Source: an uncultured Clostridia bacterium (GTDB lineage: Bacteria; Bacillota_A; Clostridia; Oscillospirales; Ruminococcaceae). Taken from it: 6,373 bases of DNA. Shown one piece after another: positions 6,344 through 6,373 of the stretch (position 1 is its first letter; each line of letters opens with the position of its first letter). The notes beneath the pieces are model-generated. The model saw only the letters and a program-made list of their open reading frames with translations. It did no database searches and was not told the origin of the DNA. The translations under genes were made by a program, and so were the position numbers. Location: contig CAMVPV010000090.1 in the NCBI GenBank assembly GCA_947169455.1, positions 1 to 6,373 on the forward strand, read 5' to 3'.

Positions 6344-6373
6344 TCAGTCTATACCGTCAGGATGTCTATCCAG
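6344..6373 (-). CDS. possible 3' end of an upstream minus-strand gene
   Basis: Reading in from the right edge on the minus strand, one frame encodes LDRHPDGID and stops at TGA (6346-6344). A second frame encodes WIDILTV and stops at TAG (6351-6349). Either could be the tail of a gene preceding the AP-type gene in the same operon. Too short to identify or to choose between frames. No promoter is visible in these bases, which fits an upstream gene but does not prove it. Confidence 0.25.
   Translation of the reverse strand: MDRHPDGID

Overview
The window reads as an ordinary chromosomal segment of a Gram-positive anaerobe of the Clostridia, most like Ruminococcus or another Oscillospiraceae member. 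This is inferred from strong AGGAGG-type ribosome binding sites, a consensus sigma-A promoter, GTG starts alongside ATG, a base composition near half GC, and the protein types present. The species cannot be named from the sequence alone.

There are six protein genes in two converging groups. On the plus strand: the 3' part of a GAF-GGDEF diguanylate cyclase (1-1239), closed by a hairpin terminator at 1291-1320; then a probable two-gene unit of a membrane-bound YdcF/SanA-like DUF218 protein (1387-2334) and a class I SAM-dependent methyltransferase (2353-3165). A long hairpin at 3178-3217, with T-runs in both directions, separates this group from the minus-strand genes.

On the minus strand, in transcription order: an alkaline-phosphatase-superfamily phosphodiesterase/pyrophosphatase-like enzyme (6315-5143) and a PHP-domain phosphatase of the histidinol-phosphatase type (5129-4341). 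These two are 13 bases apart and form an operon that ends in a short hairpin overlapping the last codons. Next comes a singly transcribed SPFH/prohibitin-like membrane protein (4221-3247) with its own near-ideal promoter, a 5' stem-loop in its leader and a hendecad coiled coil. A few bases at the right edge may hold the 3' end of a further minus-strand gene.

Functionally the window mixes second-messenger signalling (c-di-GMP synthesis), envelope and membrane proteins (DUF218, SPFH) and small-molecule phosphoester hydrolysis (the AP-type and PHP pair). I found no mobile element, CRISPR array, RNA gene or clear new system. The points most worth a second look are the 5' leader of the SPFH gene, the 11-residue repeat in its coiled coil, the paired metal-dependent phosphatases, and two start codons that the ribosome binding sites move downstream.
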